IMG/VR virus record: IMGVR_UViG_3300044627_002262
Location: 1-62,281 of that record
From: a virus
Strand: one strand, 5' to 3'
DNA: 62,281 nt
Under the pieces are notes generated by a model. It worked only from the letters and a program-made list of their open reading frames with translations, ran no database searches and had not been told where the DNA came from. Shown here piece after piece: positions 23,927 to 32,800 of this stretch (position 1 is the stretch's first letter; every line of letters starts with the position of its first letter). The translations under genes and the position numbers were made by a program.

Positions 23927-24499
23927 TTATGATCCTCCAAATGTTAAACCAGTTGTATTTGGAACCAAATACTGATTTTTCTTTTGTTCACCTGTTTGTT
24001 TATTTACAGACGCAGCAGTTGTTGCTGCTGGATTAAGCCCGTAAATATTTGAAAGTGTATTACTTTGTGTTTGCGGCAATGTGCCAGATGCAGCACCAAG
24101 TTGAGTAAGCGCATTTTGCTTGGATTTAGCAAAATCATAGTCGCCAGTCATTGCTTCAGCACCAGTCGTAATGCTTTTATTATATGCTTTTGCGGCATTT
24201 TGATCAGCAAGTTCTTGCATTGTATTTTGACCAGTCAATTTTTGCTGCACATCTGACAAATTTTGCTGTGCTGCCTGCTGCGCCATTTGCGATTGCGACT
24301 GGATTGCTGCTTCCTGTGCTGCCTTTTCTGCTGCAACTCTCTGCCTGTCTGCTGCATCAATTTGAGCTTGCAACATAGATTGTTGCATAGCCATTTGTTG
24401 CTGGTTCATTTGCTGGTTCATTTGCATCATAGCAAGTTCTTGATTTTGCTGTGCTTGAACCTGTGCCTTGCTTGGCCCTTGTTGTCTTCCTCCACCCAT
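23927..24499 (-). CDS. MGG...GLxFGG small virion protein 2
   Basis: 190 residues. MGGGRQQGPSKAQVQAQQNQ opens a Gln/Met/Ala-rich helix (MMQMNQQMNQQQMAMQQSML), then SNIYGLNPAATTAASVNKQT and the terminal QYLVPNTTGLTFGGS. Paralogous in plan to 23388..23924 and 24533..25018. An AAGGAT Shine-Dalgarno lies 9 bases before the ATG. Confidence 0.7.
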   Translation of the reverse strand: MGGGRQQGPSKAQVQAQQNQELAMMQMNQQMNQQQMAMQQSMLQAQIDAADRQRVAAEKAAQEAAIQSQSQMAQQAAQQNLSDVQQKLTGQNTMQELADQNAAKAYNKSITTGAEAMTGDYDFAKSKQNALTQLGAASGTLPQTQSNTLSNIYGLNPAATTAASVNKQTGEQKKNQYLVPNTTGLTFGGS

Positions 24500-24532
24500 A
24501 ATTAATATCCTTTCATTTTGTTTTATTTTTAA

Positions 24533-25018
24533 TTATTTTCCACCAAAAGTCAAACCACTTAAATTAGGCGACGAAAAGTTAGTTTGAACAGGAGGGTTGC
24601 TCTGTGCCATCATCGAATTAATATTAGCCTGTTGAGCAGCATTTGCTGATGCCAATGCATCTGTTTTTTGATTTAAAAATGCTTGATTCCCTTGTTGTTG
24701 CTGTGCAAGAAAATTATTCATCATACCAGAATTATTTGGTGCTTGGAATTGAGGCACATTAACTTTTGGCAATGAAGTGTATTTGGGAGGTGCGCTTTTA
24801 GCCAATCCAGAATCCATTGCCCAGTCGCGGATTTTCCCTCGGATTGCCCTTTGAATAGGGTCTCCAGAAAGCTCAATGGCTCGACCAAATCCACGCTTCT
24901 CTTCACCCATTAAATAAATTGGAGATTTGAATCCTGCTTTACCAGCAACTTTATGAACCTGATAAATCGGGTCAATTGCCTTAAATGTTTTTGTAAATGT
25001 TTTTCCTACTCCACCCAT
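24533..25018 (-). CDS. MGG...GLxFGG small virion protein 3
   Basis: 161 residues from ATG 25018 (MGGVGKTFTKTFKAIDPIYQVHKVAG...), chosen because AGGAG sits 5 bases upstream and the start matches the MGG paralogues. The N-terminal 80 residues are distinct, with a RAIELSGDPIQRAIRGKIRDWA segment; the C-terminal half is Gln/Ala/Asn-rich and ends TNFSSPNLSGLTFGGK. It overlaps the YkgJ-like gene by 13 bases. Confidence 0.7.
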   Translation of the reverse strand: MGGVGKTFTKTFKAIDPIYQVHKVAGKAGFKSPIYLMGEEKRGFGRAIELSGDPIQRAIRGKIRDWAMDSGLAKSAPPKYTSLPKVNVPQFQAPNNSGMMNNFLAQQQQGNQAFLNQKTDALASANAAQQANINSMMAQSNPPVQTNFSSPNLSGLTFGGK

Positions 25019-25290
25019 AAATTCTCCTTTCTCCTCGCTTCTTTGCAAAGTTCTGAACCAACAACAAAATTAGCACATGATTTAGGTCGATTCGGATAGA
25101 CCATGCAACAAACAGTCTCGCCAACTTTTCCTTCCAAAGCGATGCATCTGTTGTTGTTTGTTTTCATTAGCGGGTAATCCTCTCGCTGCATTTCCACAGG
25201 GATGCCTGTTGCGTCTGAACGATCTCTTCGGAGAATCGGCCATGACCATTTAAAACAACAACACGCGCCACAGGTTTGACAGTCATACAT
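25006..25290 (-). CDS. YkgJ-type Cys-cluster protein
   Basis: 94 residues from ATG 25290 (MYDCQTCGACCCFKWSWPI). The C4-x2-C7-x2-C10-C11 signature followed later by CIAL, CCMVYPNRPKSC and LCKEAR matches the YkgJ family of predicted zinc/iron-chelating Cys-cluster proteins. The ATG overlaps the stop of the PAPS-reductase-like gene (25283), so the pair forms a unit. The family is sometimes linked to modification of other proteins, but no reaction is established. Confidence 0.75.
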   Translation of the reverse strand: MYDCQTCGACCCFKWSWPILRRDRSDATGIPVEMQREDYPLMKTNNNRCIALEGKVGETVCCMVYPNRPKSCANFVVGSELCKEARRKENLWVE

Positions 25291-26131
25291 TTTTCTTTTT
25301 AGTCCAATCCACGGGTCGGAATCCAAGATCGTTAATAACTATGTCCTCGTAAGGCGCAAGGTGCGAAACATTGGTTATTTTCGCCTTTAGTTTCGGGCAG
25401 TCTACATACTTGCCTTGGTGACGATCCACGCAATTGAAACAAACTGGGTAGAAGTCAGCATTAAGCGACTTATCAGAATTGTTTCCCCATCCTTTTTCGG
25501 TTTTGATGTAGCGTGTCTCGTCAGGTTCAATGCCAGAGTACTCAAGGTAGTCGTAAACATCTTTGTCAGTCCAGTCTCGGAGCAGGTATAGGCTAACTGG
25601 CGACCCGTCTGCATGACGAATGTGAGTAGTTACTGCTACCTCGCCTTTGATCAAGTCTGTGTCAGTGTTTTTTGTGCCAATGTAGACCGCATTCCACGGC
25701 CAATTAAATGTCCCTGTAGGACGCAATAGAAAGTCGTTAACGCCACACAGGAAGTCCTCGCCTTCTTTTGGTCGTTCTGTTCCCAACGACATGACCATAC
25801 ACTTTTCACCCCATTGAAAGTATTTGAGCATATCGAACCGCACCTTGCCAGTCTCGGTGTCAGGCCCATCAGTCAATGCTACTCGCATCGGTGGATACTC
25901 ATAGATTGCAAGTTTCCATTTTTTGATCAGTCGGTCTGAATAAGCGTAGCGTTCACGGAATTTAGGTTCGCGGAATTGAACGACAGGCAGTTCAATTCCT
26001 GCGCGGAATTTGAGTATATGAAGCAATGCCGTGGAGTCTTTGCCTCCAGACCAAAATACAACGCTCTTCGGCCAATTTGTAGCCCAGAGTCGCGCCATTT
26101 CAACTGTCTTATTCAGGAGTTCAATATTCAT
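25283..26131 (-). CDS. PAPS reductase-like adenine-nucleotide alpha hydrolase
   Basis: 282 residues. VVFWSGGKDSTALLHIL holds the SGGKDS PP-loop (28-33) of ATP pyrophosphatases, and LLRDWTDKDVYDYLEYSGI is the PAPS-reductase-family helix-strand that follows. The C-terminal CFNCVDRHQGKYVDC carries three cysteines that could bind Fe-S. Homologues include CysH, DndC-type sulphur-transfer proteins and many phage enzymes of unknown substrate. The placement inside the virion gene block, next to a YkgJ-type and a GNAT-like protein, argues for modification of a phage or host molecule over assimilatory sulphate reduction, but that is inference. Confidence 0.8.
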   Translation of the reverse strand: MNIELLNKTVEMARLWATNWPKSVVFWSGGKDSTALLHILKFRAGIELPVVQFREPKFRERYAYSDRLIKKWKLAIYEYPPMRVALTDGPDTETGKVRFDMLKYFQWGEKCMVMSLGTERPKEGEDFLCGVNDFLLRPTGTFNWPWNAVYIGTKNTDTDLIKGEVAVTTHIRHADGSPVSLYLLRDWTDKDVYDYLEYSGIEPDETRYIKTEKGWGNNSDKSLNADFYPVCFNCVDRHQGKYVDCPKLKAKITNVSHLAPYEDIVINDLGFRPVDWTKKKNV

Positions 26132-26134
26132 CTA

Positions 26135-27007
26135 TTAAATCATAATTGCTGCTGCTGCGGCGATTCCCAGTGCTGCTCCACCTCCCGCAATGAGTTGCCC
26201 AGTCTGTGCCTGCTGCCCAGCAGATGCGGCAGCATTGGCGGCATTTTCCGAATTCGCATTTCCAAGGAGATTGTTAATCAGTTGTCCTTGGTATTGACGC
26301 AGGTTTGCCTGCTCTGCTTGATTTGCCGATAGGGTCTCTCCCATCATTTTGTTTACAAAATCGGCATACGATTGACCCATTCCAAAAACATTTTGGAGAT
26401 TCTGCTGTTGGAACGCATTCATGGTTCCAGTATTCGCGTCTCTTGTGGCTTGCTGTGCCGCTACTGCCGCGCCGGGATCAATACCTCCCATTGGAGCAGG
26501 AGTCGCTTGTAAAAATGCCTGCCGCTTCGCAATGTTGTCGAACATCATATTCCTGCCTGCTTCAGCAGTCTTGTCGAAGATGGCAGACCTGCCAATCGTG
26601 CTGGATGGATCAATCCCAGTTGATGCAACGGAAGTGATTCCACGCTCGCGAGCGAATCTGCTTAAAAAATCTTCCAAATTATTTGGATCAGTTGCTTCTG
26701 CAACTTGTTGGCTCAATCCCATTCGCATTTCAGCCGCAAATGGATCGGTTAGTTGTTCACCTTCCCGCGATCTTTGGATGTTGCCAAGTCCAAATTCATA
26801 TGCTTGCTGCGAAACCTCTGTAGGGTTGTATTCCAGCATCCTTGGAGGCATTTTTGATGCCAGCGAAATATTGTCGCGCTTCAAATCCAGTGCGCTTTCT
26901 CCTAACTTCATCGACGCACCCAAAATATCGTAAGTTGGTTGCGGATTTGGAGGAGGAATCATCCTCGATGTATTTAATGTTGTTGGTGCTGGTGCGCTTC
27001 CTCCCAT
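26135..27007 (-). CDS. Internal virion protein (MGG type)
   Basis: 290 residues. Begins MGGSAPAPTTLNTSRMIPPP, continues with helical segments (ESALDLKRDNISLASKMPPR, EYNPTEVSQQAYEFGLGNIQ) and a Gln/Asn/Ala-rich C-terminal half ending in a Gly/Ala hydrophobic helix (GGGAALGIAAAAAIMI) that could insert into a membrane. Composition and location beside tail-tube genes resemble T7 gp14-like ejection proteins that form the outer-membrane part of the DNA channel. It shares the MGG start and strong Shine-Dalgarno (AAGGAG) with the three smaller MGG proteins but not their GLxFGG end. Confidence 0.65.
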   Translation of the reverse strand: MGGSAPAPTTLNTSRMIPPPNPQPTYDILGASMKLGESALDLKRDNISLASKMPPRMLEYNPTEVSQQAYEFGLGNIQRSREGEQLTDPFAAEMRMGLSQQVAEATDPNNLEDFLSRFARERGITSVASTGIDPSSTIGRSAIFDKTAEAGRNMMFDNIAKRQAFLQATPAPMGGIDPGAAVAAQQATRDANTGTMNAFQQQNLQNVFGMGQSYADFVNKMMGETLSANQAEQANLRQYQGQLINNLLGNANSENAANAAASAGQQAQTGQLIAGGGAALGIAAAAAIMI

Positions 27008-27017
27008 AGTAATCTCC

Positions 27018-27398
27018 TTAAAGGCTAAAAAGTTCTCGATGCATTCGTTTTAAACCAAGTTTTGACATGATTTCGTTTGTAAAATTAGTGCGTTCACTCT
27101 GGAGTGGAACTCCGATATACCCTGCTGCCCCAGACACTTGTGCATACACTTTGAGATCGTGCATACATTGAACTACATCTCTCGGAGTAGTGTGTTTTGG
27201 ATGGAAAGCAGGGTAAAGAACTGGAATGTAAACATGATCGGAATATCCGAATAGTTTTCCATCCTTATAATGCCCAATTACATTCACTTGTGGATGCTCA
27301 ACAACATGGTGATCGAATTCCTCGGCAAAATCAACAAGTTCAAGAAATTCCCCACTGTCTTTTGGAATCGTTTTATATTCTATATTACTAATTTTCAT
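27018..27398 (-). CDS. GNAT-like acetyltransferase-fold protein
   Basis: 126 residues. The pattern fits a small GNAT: a strand GHYKDGKLFGYSDHVYIPVLY, a central helix DVVQCMHDLKVYAQVSGA, then IGVPLQSERTNFTNEIMSKLGLKRMHRELFSL, the typical last beta-strand with LGLKRMHREL. The acetyl-CoA loop (Q/RxxGxG/A) is not clearly recognisable, so it may be catalytically different. Coupled by overlap to 27395..27652. GNAT-like genes in this position occur in other podoviruses beside internal virion proteins. Confidence 0.55.
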   Translation of the reverse strand: MKISNIEYKTIPKDSGEFLELVDFAEEFDHHVVEHPQVNVIGHYKDGKLFGYSDHVYIPVLYPAFHPKHTTPRDVVQCMHDLKVYAQVSGAAGYIGVPLQSERTNFTNEIMSKLGLKRMHRELFSL

Positions 27399-27652
27399 AC
27401 TGTTCCAACTACAATGTTTGTTTTATCAAACTGATTGGGTACATAGTTTTTATATCGACTTGCTTGCTCCTCAATGGCATTGATTCTGTCATTAATATTG
27501 CCGCATACGATACATGGCAAGCAATTATTTTCAGCTTCATTAATAAAATTAATAGATGAATACAACGGGATTGTATTTTCGTTTGAAAATGGAAAAACAA
27601 ACTTGCTTGGGAAGTCTGTAACTCGTTCAGATGCTGTAACAATTGATGGCAT
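27395..27652 (-). CDS. Small hypothetical protein in tail region
   Basis: 85 residues from ATG 27652 (MPSIVTASERVTDFPSKFVF...), 5 bases after the stop of the 715-residue tail protein; a longer frame to 27799 overlaps that gene and has no support. Contains C-x2-C (NNCLPCIVCGN) and a helical segment. It may be an adaptor for the GNAT-like product, whose start it overlaps (ATGA). No family recognised. Confidence 0.6.
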   Translation of the reverse strand: MPSIVTASERVTDFPSKFVFPFSNENTIPLYSSINFINEAENNCLPCIVCGNINDRINAIEEQASRYKNYVPNQFDKTNIVVGTV

Positions 27653-27656
27653 AGAA

Positions 27657-29804
27657 TTATTCAGGAGGTTGGCAAGGATTCTCCGCTCGATATTGCTGTG
27701 CAGCAGCATTTGCTGCCTGAAGTGCCAATGTACTCGCCTCTGCCTCTGCGTGTTCGTAGCTAATGTAAGATAGGAATGATGCCTCTGCTGTTGCTGCAAT
27801 AGCAGGGGAAGGAGAACCTAATGGACAAATTAATGTCACTGTTTTGTAAACACTGGCATACCACGATCTCTGTTGCCCGTTCGTCGTATCATATGCGTTC
27901 GGTAGAGTGTCAATTGTAATGTTGTTCCCATCCTGACCAACCACGCAGTATTTTTTTTCGTCTCGTTGAGGTACGCCAAGTGATTTTGTCGAGTATGGAT
28001 CGATGTAAATTCGCACGATCTCAACCCCCATTTGACCGCACCATTCTATCAGTATGCTGAATGCTTTATCGATGTCGATTGTGAGGTCACTTTCGCAGGT
28101 GGTGTAGTCGATGGTTCTTTGGGATGATTCGGTAATCAACCTGCGATACTGCGAATTCAAAAATCCCAGTTCCTCGATCTTATCTTGGTACGGAGTGCCT
28201 TTCCACTGCACATCATCGGTAACAGCAAGAAGGCGTTTTTTGAGAACCTGCTTGTGCTTACCCTTGCTCCCTCGGAATGCAACTGTGACATCTACAACGC
28301 CACCGATTTCGCAAGCCTCGATTTCAGAGTAGATGAACTGCTTCAAATCCATTGCATCACCCAGCATCGCAGTCTCCATCTGGCAGTAAATGCGATTGAT
28401 TTTAGGAGTCGTCGTGCCGTCCGAATTTGTGTCGAAGTACGAATCGTACTTTTGAGGTGCAAAAGATTCCCAGATGTGGTTGTAAGACCCATCACTGGTT
28501 GCTGCGTAGTCAACACTAAAATGAAAGCACCTTTGCTGTCCTCCCACAGTGCCTGTAGTCCACTCAACAGGTCGAGTTCCTGTCCATACACCACACCAAG
28601 CAGGAATGCGTTGCTGCGACCATTCTGACGCAGCAGCATAGTCAAGAACCATCGTCTGCGAGTTCAGCTTTTCGAGATACGGAACACTGACCAAAATGTA
28701 GTTTTCAAATGAAGTGCAGCAGATGCCTTTTGTATTGCCTGACAAATACTGCTTCGTCCTCGCCATCTCGACATCTTTGTAGATAATCTGCGACGACAGA
28801 TACGATGCTGCCGCCACATCCGCAGCAATCAACCCACCCTGCGAGTACCACCACATTTGACCTGCCTGAAAAGTGATTGACTTGCCTGCGATACATCCAA
28901 CAGTCGGGAAAAGCGTGTTCTGGAAATTGGCAGTCGATGTCCACTGGGAACGATCAAGAATTCCAGAGGCGAGAGAGAAGGTTGCTCTATCAGTAAACAC
29001 AATCAATCGGGTTGATGTATCCTGACCGACATAGCTAACCATTCCAGTAACTGTCCTCGAAAAGGCAAAGTCTCCGCGACCAGCACCACTCTTGCGTTCT
29101 TGCCATGAGGTCGGGTCTCCGAGATCGCTTGCCAACACAATATTTTTATCAGCAATCCAAAGTCTGTTTCCAGAAAACGCCATCCAGTATCCAGTCGGGA
29201 TCGATGCGGTTTGCGTACCAGTCTTGTTCGACCCATCCCAGTATGCTGGAGCAGAAACGCCATCTTGGATGAAGACTGCTCGATGCGATGGAGTCACAAT
29301 CTCATCTTTACCCGTCGAAAGATTCGCAGATTGCGTAGCGAGGCAGAAGACAAACTGATCGACATCTGGATCGAGTGAGATGTTTGACAATTTGTACTCC
29401 GACCAATCTTTGGGTTGAGTCAAAGGGAATGGAGCGAAATAAACCGATCCTGAAACAGCAAAGACCATGTAGGGTATTTCTTCGGCAATAACCCCCTCGC
29501 CTTCGACATTAAAAATTTTTGCAGGAGTCGTAATCGTGCGACCATTGATGACTTCAATTTTTGCAGACTCTTTTTGCTTATTCGCAGCAAAGAAAATTCC
29601 ACCCTGAAAGTTTCCAGCAGGCAATGAGAGGCGCATTGCTTGGCCGGGACGAGTCTGCACGATGCCGCCTCGCACTTGGACATTGACCCCCCATTTGAAT
29701 TGATTTTCAGGAAGTGACCACGGATTGCGGACAGAATTTACGCCAGCAAACCACCCAGAGGTTGCCTTGACCAATCTGCCAGATGATATCTGCTCGCTTT
29801 TCAT
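27657..29804 (-). CDS. Tail tube/nozzle protein (T7 gp12-like)
   Basis: 715 residues. Starts with SGWFAGVNSVRNPWSLPENQFKWGVN followed by VQVRGGIVQTRPG, a signature of podovirus tail nozzle proteins, and continues with beta-rich segments (AVFIQDGVSAPAYWDGSNKTG, WMAFSGNRLWIADKNIVLASDLGDP) as in a beta-propeller/nozzle. The very C-terminus is helical and Ala-rich (AEASTLALQAANAAAQQYRAE). Start overlaps the stop of the 1499-residue connector-type protein, matching the T7 order gp11-gp12. Confidence 0.75.
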   Translation of the reverse strand: MKSEQISSGRLVKATSGWFAGVNSVRNPWSLPENQFKWGVNVQVRGGIVQTRPGQAMRLSLPAGNFQGGIFFAANKQKESAKIEVINGRTITTPAKIFNVEGEGVIAEEIPYMVFAVSGSVYFAPFPLTQPKDWSEYKLSNISLDPDVDQFVFCLATQSANLSTGKDEIVTPSHRAVFIQDGVSAPAYWDGSNKTGTQTASIPTGYWMAFSGNRLWIADKNIVLASDLGDPTSWQERKSGAGRGDFAFSRTVTGMVSYVGQDTSTRLIVFTDRATFSLASGILDRSQWTSTANFQNTLFPTVGCIAGKSITFQAGQMWWYSQGGLIAADVAAASYLSSQIIYKDVEMARTKQYLSGNTKGICCTSFENYILVSVPYLEKLNSQTMVLDYAAASEWSQQRIPAWCGVWTGTRPVEWTTGTVGGQQRCFHFSVDYAATSDGSYNHIWESFAPQKYDSYFDTNSDGTTTPKINRIYCQMETAMLGDAMDLKQFIYSEIEACEIGGVVDVTVAFRGSKGKHKQVLKKRLLAVTDDVQWKGTPYQDKIEELGFLNSQYRRLITESSQRTIDYTTCESDLTIDIDKAFSILIEWCGQMGVEIVRIYIDPYSTKSLGVPQRDEKKYCVVGQDGNNITIDTLPNAYDTTNGQQRSWYASVYKTVTLICPLGSPSPAIAATAEASFLSYISYEHAEAEASTLALQAANAAAQQYRAENPCQPPE

Positions 29805-32800
29805 TAAAAGATTACAGGATCAGTTCCATCACCATAGGTGATGTTGTTAATCTGTGGTGGAACCTGCGCGTGACCATCAATGTACTCCTGCTGGTTCCGC
29901 AGGTAATTGAATGCGATGCCCCAGTATCTTGTCGATTGATCGGCAAAATCCTTGTCTTCCATGTCGCAGGCGTGGACTGCCGCAATTATTGCCCGTTCAT
30001 GCTCTACAGGAATGTAGTCGTACATCGAAGTGATAAACGGAGGTGACATCCGATATGCCAGACGCACCCAAGCACACTTTTTACCAAGGCGAATCCTGCG
30101 GTATTGTGGATTAACCTCGGATGGGTGATAGCGACCAATCAAGGTCATGTCATTGCTGCGTCCATAATCCCATGCGTAGAGCAAAACAAACCCGTCTGTA
30201 AGCGGTTTTTCGATCTGTGAGATCGATTTGACCAAAACAGAGTCATCCGTTGCATCAATGAAGAATGTAGACTCGGTAGAATTGCCAGATGTTTCAAAAG
30301 CAATCCTGCCTGTAGTTCCCGATCCATTTGCATTGGCAGCAGTGTTGTAAAGCTCGATGTAGTTCTCATCAATTCTGCGAACATAATACTTGGTTCCTGC
30401 CACCAAAGGAACTGGCAATACATCACCCTCGACTGCTCTCACATTAATTGCCTGACCAGTTTCAAAAAGTGAACGCTCGCAATAAATCCTTGTGGATTTG
30501 ACTGGAGTAATTGTTCGCTCGATATCGAGACTTAATTTTCCAGTGCCAGCACTTATAAGAGTAACCAATGTACCTGTTGTTACAGAAAACGCTTTTACAC
30601 TGTCACCAAACAATTTGATTGTGTAATTCTCGCCTGACTGCAATCCGACTGGCATTGTTCCAGATGTAGAAAATTTAACTATCTGATCATCCTTCAAATT
30701 AACAACGCTATCTGGTTTGATAAGATTGTTATATGGTAATGGAGATACGCTATATCTGCGACCATAATATGTTTGCCCAACGCCAAATGATACAACTTGG
30801 ATTAATCCAGATGTTTTATATACTTTTATTCCAACATCTAAATTTGTAGATGGAAGAACTGAATCAATAGCATAAGTAAATGTATCTGTAGTAACTGAAA
30901 TAATTATAGCGTCAGTTTTATTGTATCCAGCATATATTCCTGTTGCTCCAGTAATTGTTACTGAATTACCAGCTACATATCCATGATTTGATGCAGTTTT
31001 TGCAGTGGCTATTGTTCCATCAAAATTTCCAATTTCTATTACATTAATAGAATTTCCATCAACTAAAAGTCCAGCATTTGCATTTACTTCTGTATTATAA
31101 ACTCTTGAAACTCCAGATGTAATTATATTTAAATATCTTGCAACTGTTGGACTTATTGATGGATTTGTTGTCGGAAGAATAAAATCAGTTCCAAAATATA
31201 TAGCATCACCAGTTGAAAGGCTTGAAAAATCTCCCAACCAACGATCTGTAAAGCCAACCCCAAATGAACGAGAAAGGACAGTGTAAAATGTTCCACTCCC
31301 ACCACCAGTAATATTTATTTTTGAAAAGTCTGCATTTTTGATTGTAAATGTTCCACTACTTGTCTCCAGTGGCGACTCTATGCGATATGCAGTTCCAGCA
31401 ACAAGTGGTGCAGGTAAAGTTCCTGTTGAAGAAAATTCAATGAATACACCAGTTGATGGAGTAATAAATACATTTGGTGGAGAAGTATATCCAGTTCCAG
31501 ATGTTATTAAATTTAGTGCTGTTACTTCTCCAGAAAAAACCGATGCTCCAGTAATATTGCTTGGAGTTCCAATTACATTAAATGTAAATGTTGTTGCCGT
31601 TGGATTAGGTATTGAAGAAAAGCCCGGATTAACAACAATTGCAGGTGTATTTGTAATGTTGTATGAAAAAGATAAAGAATCAATTACAGATATTGGATAG
31701 TCTCCATTATAATCAATCGGAGTTACTCCGTAAATTGTAACAATTTGACCAGTATTATAATTATGTGCAGACGCAAATTTTGCAGTTACAACAGTTCCAG
31801 ACCTTGTCAAACTTAAAATTGGTGTAGATAGCATTGGAACGCTACTAATAGTTTTATCTCCACTATATGCCAATTGAGAAGAATCAGATATCGTTACAAC
31901 TTGATCTTTTATAAATCCATGCGGAGTTAATGTTGTTGCTGTTGCAATTGATCCAGTTCTTGATATTGAAACATTATTATATGTTGTTGTATTTACAACT
32001 GCTTGTGCAGTTGCTCCAGAACCTCCTCCTCCAGTAATTTCCACTTGTGGAGATTGCCTATAGTTAGAACCTTTAGAAATTCTGTTAAAATATGAAACAA
32101 AAGATGTTGTAATTCTTGCTTGTGCTGTAGCTTGAGTTCCTACTAATTTTTGAGATGTTATAGTTCCTGTAGCAGGACTTCCTGCCAATGATGAAACTGT
32201 AAAAGTAAATGTTTTTGCTCCCGCATTTATTGCAAGAATTGTTTTTGTTCCATTAAACACTTCTTGATCTGCTCCTGTTATTATTACATTATCTCCAACT
32301 GCATATCCTGTTGTTTCATTTGTTGTTGCTGTAGCTACTGTTCCAGTGTATGCAGTAGAAATCATTGTTCCTGTTGCTGTAGCCGCTGTTATTTGAGACA
32401 ATGTTTGATATGAAAATTGACTTGCACTTATATAATTTATAACAAAGGTTCCATTGTATGCAGAATCATTTGCTACTCCACTAATTGTAACAACTTGATT
32501 GTCTCCATATCCATGAGCAGCAATAGTACAAGTTGCTGTTGTTCCTCCAACTATTCCAGTTAAATTACCAGCAGCAATTGTTTTATTTGCCCCAACTTTT
32601 GTTATTGATACAATTTCAAATAATGGTTGGATTGGAGCGGCAATTGTAATTAATGGAGCGGATGTGTAGCCTGCCCCCGGATTTGTAATAATAACCTGTT
32701 CAACCTTCTTGTTTATTGTGTTAAGAATAGCATATCCAGTTGCAGTAATTGTTTGAATTTTAGAATTTACTGGAGGTTGTGCAGGAGGACTAAATGTAAC

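Noticed and set aside
27395-27799. Longer version (134 codons) of the small tail-region gene
   Set aside because: Its first 49 codons overlap the end of the 715-residue tail protein; a start at 27652 lies 5 bases past that stop and is the more economical choice.
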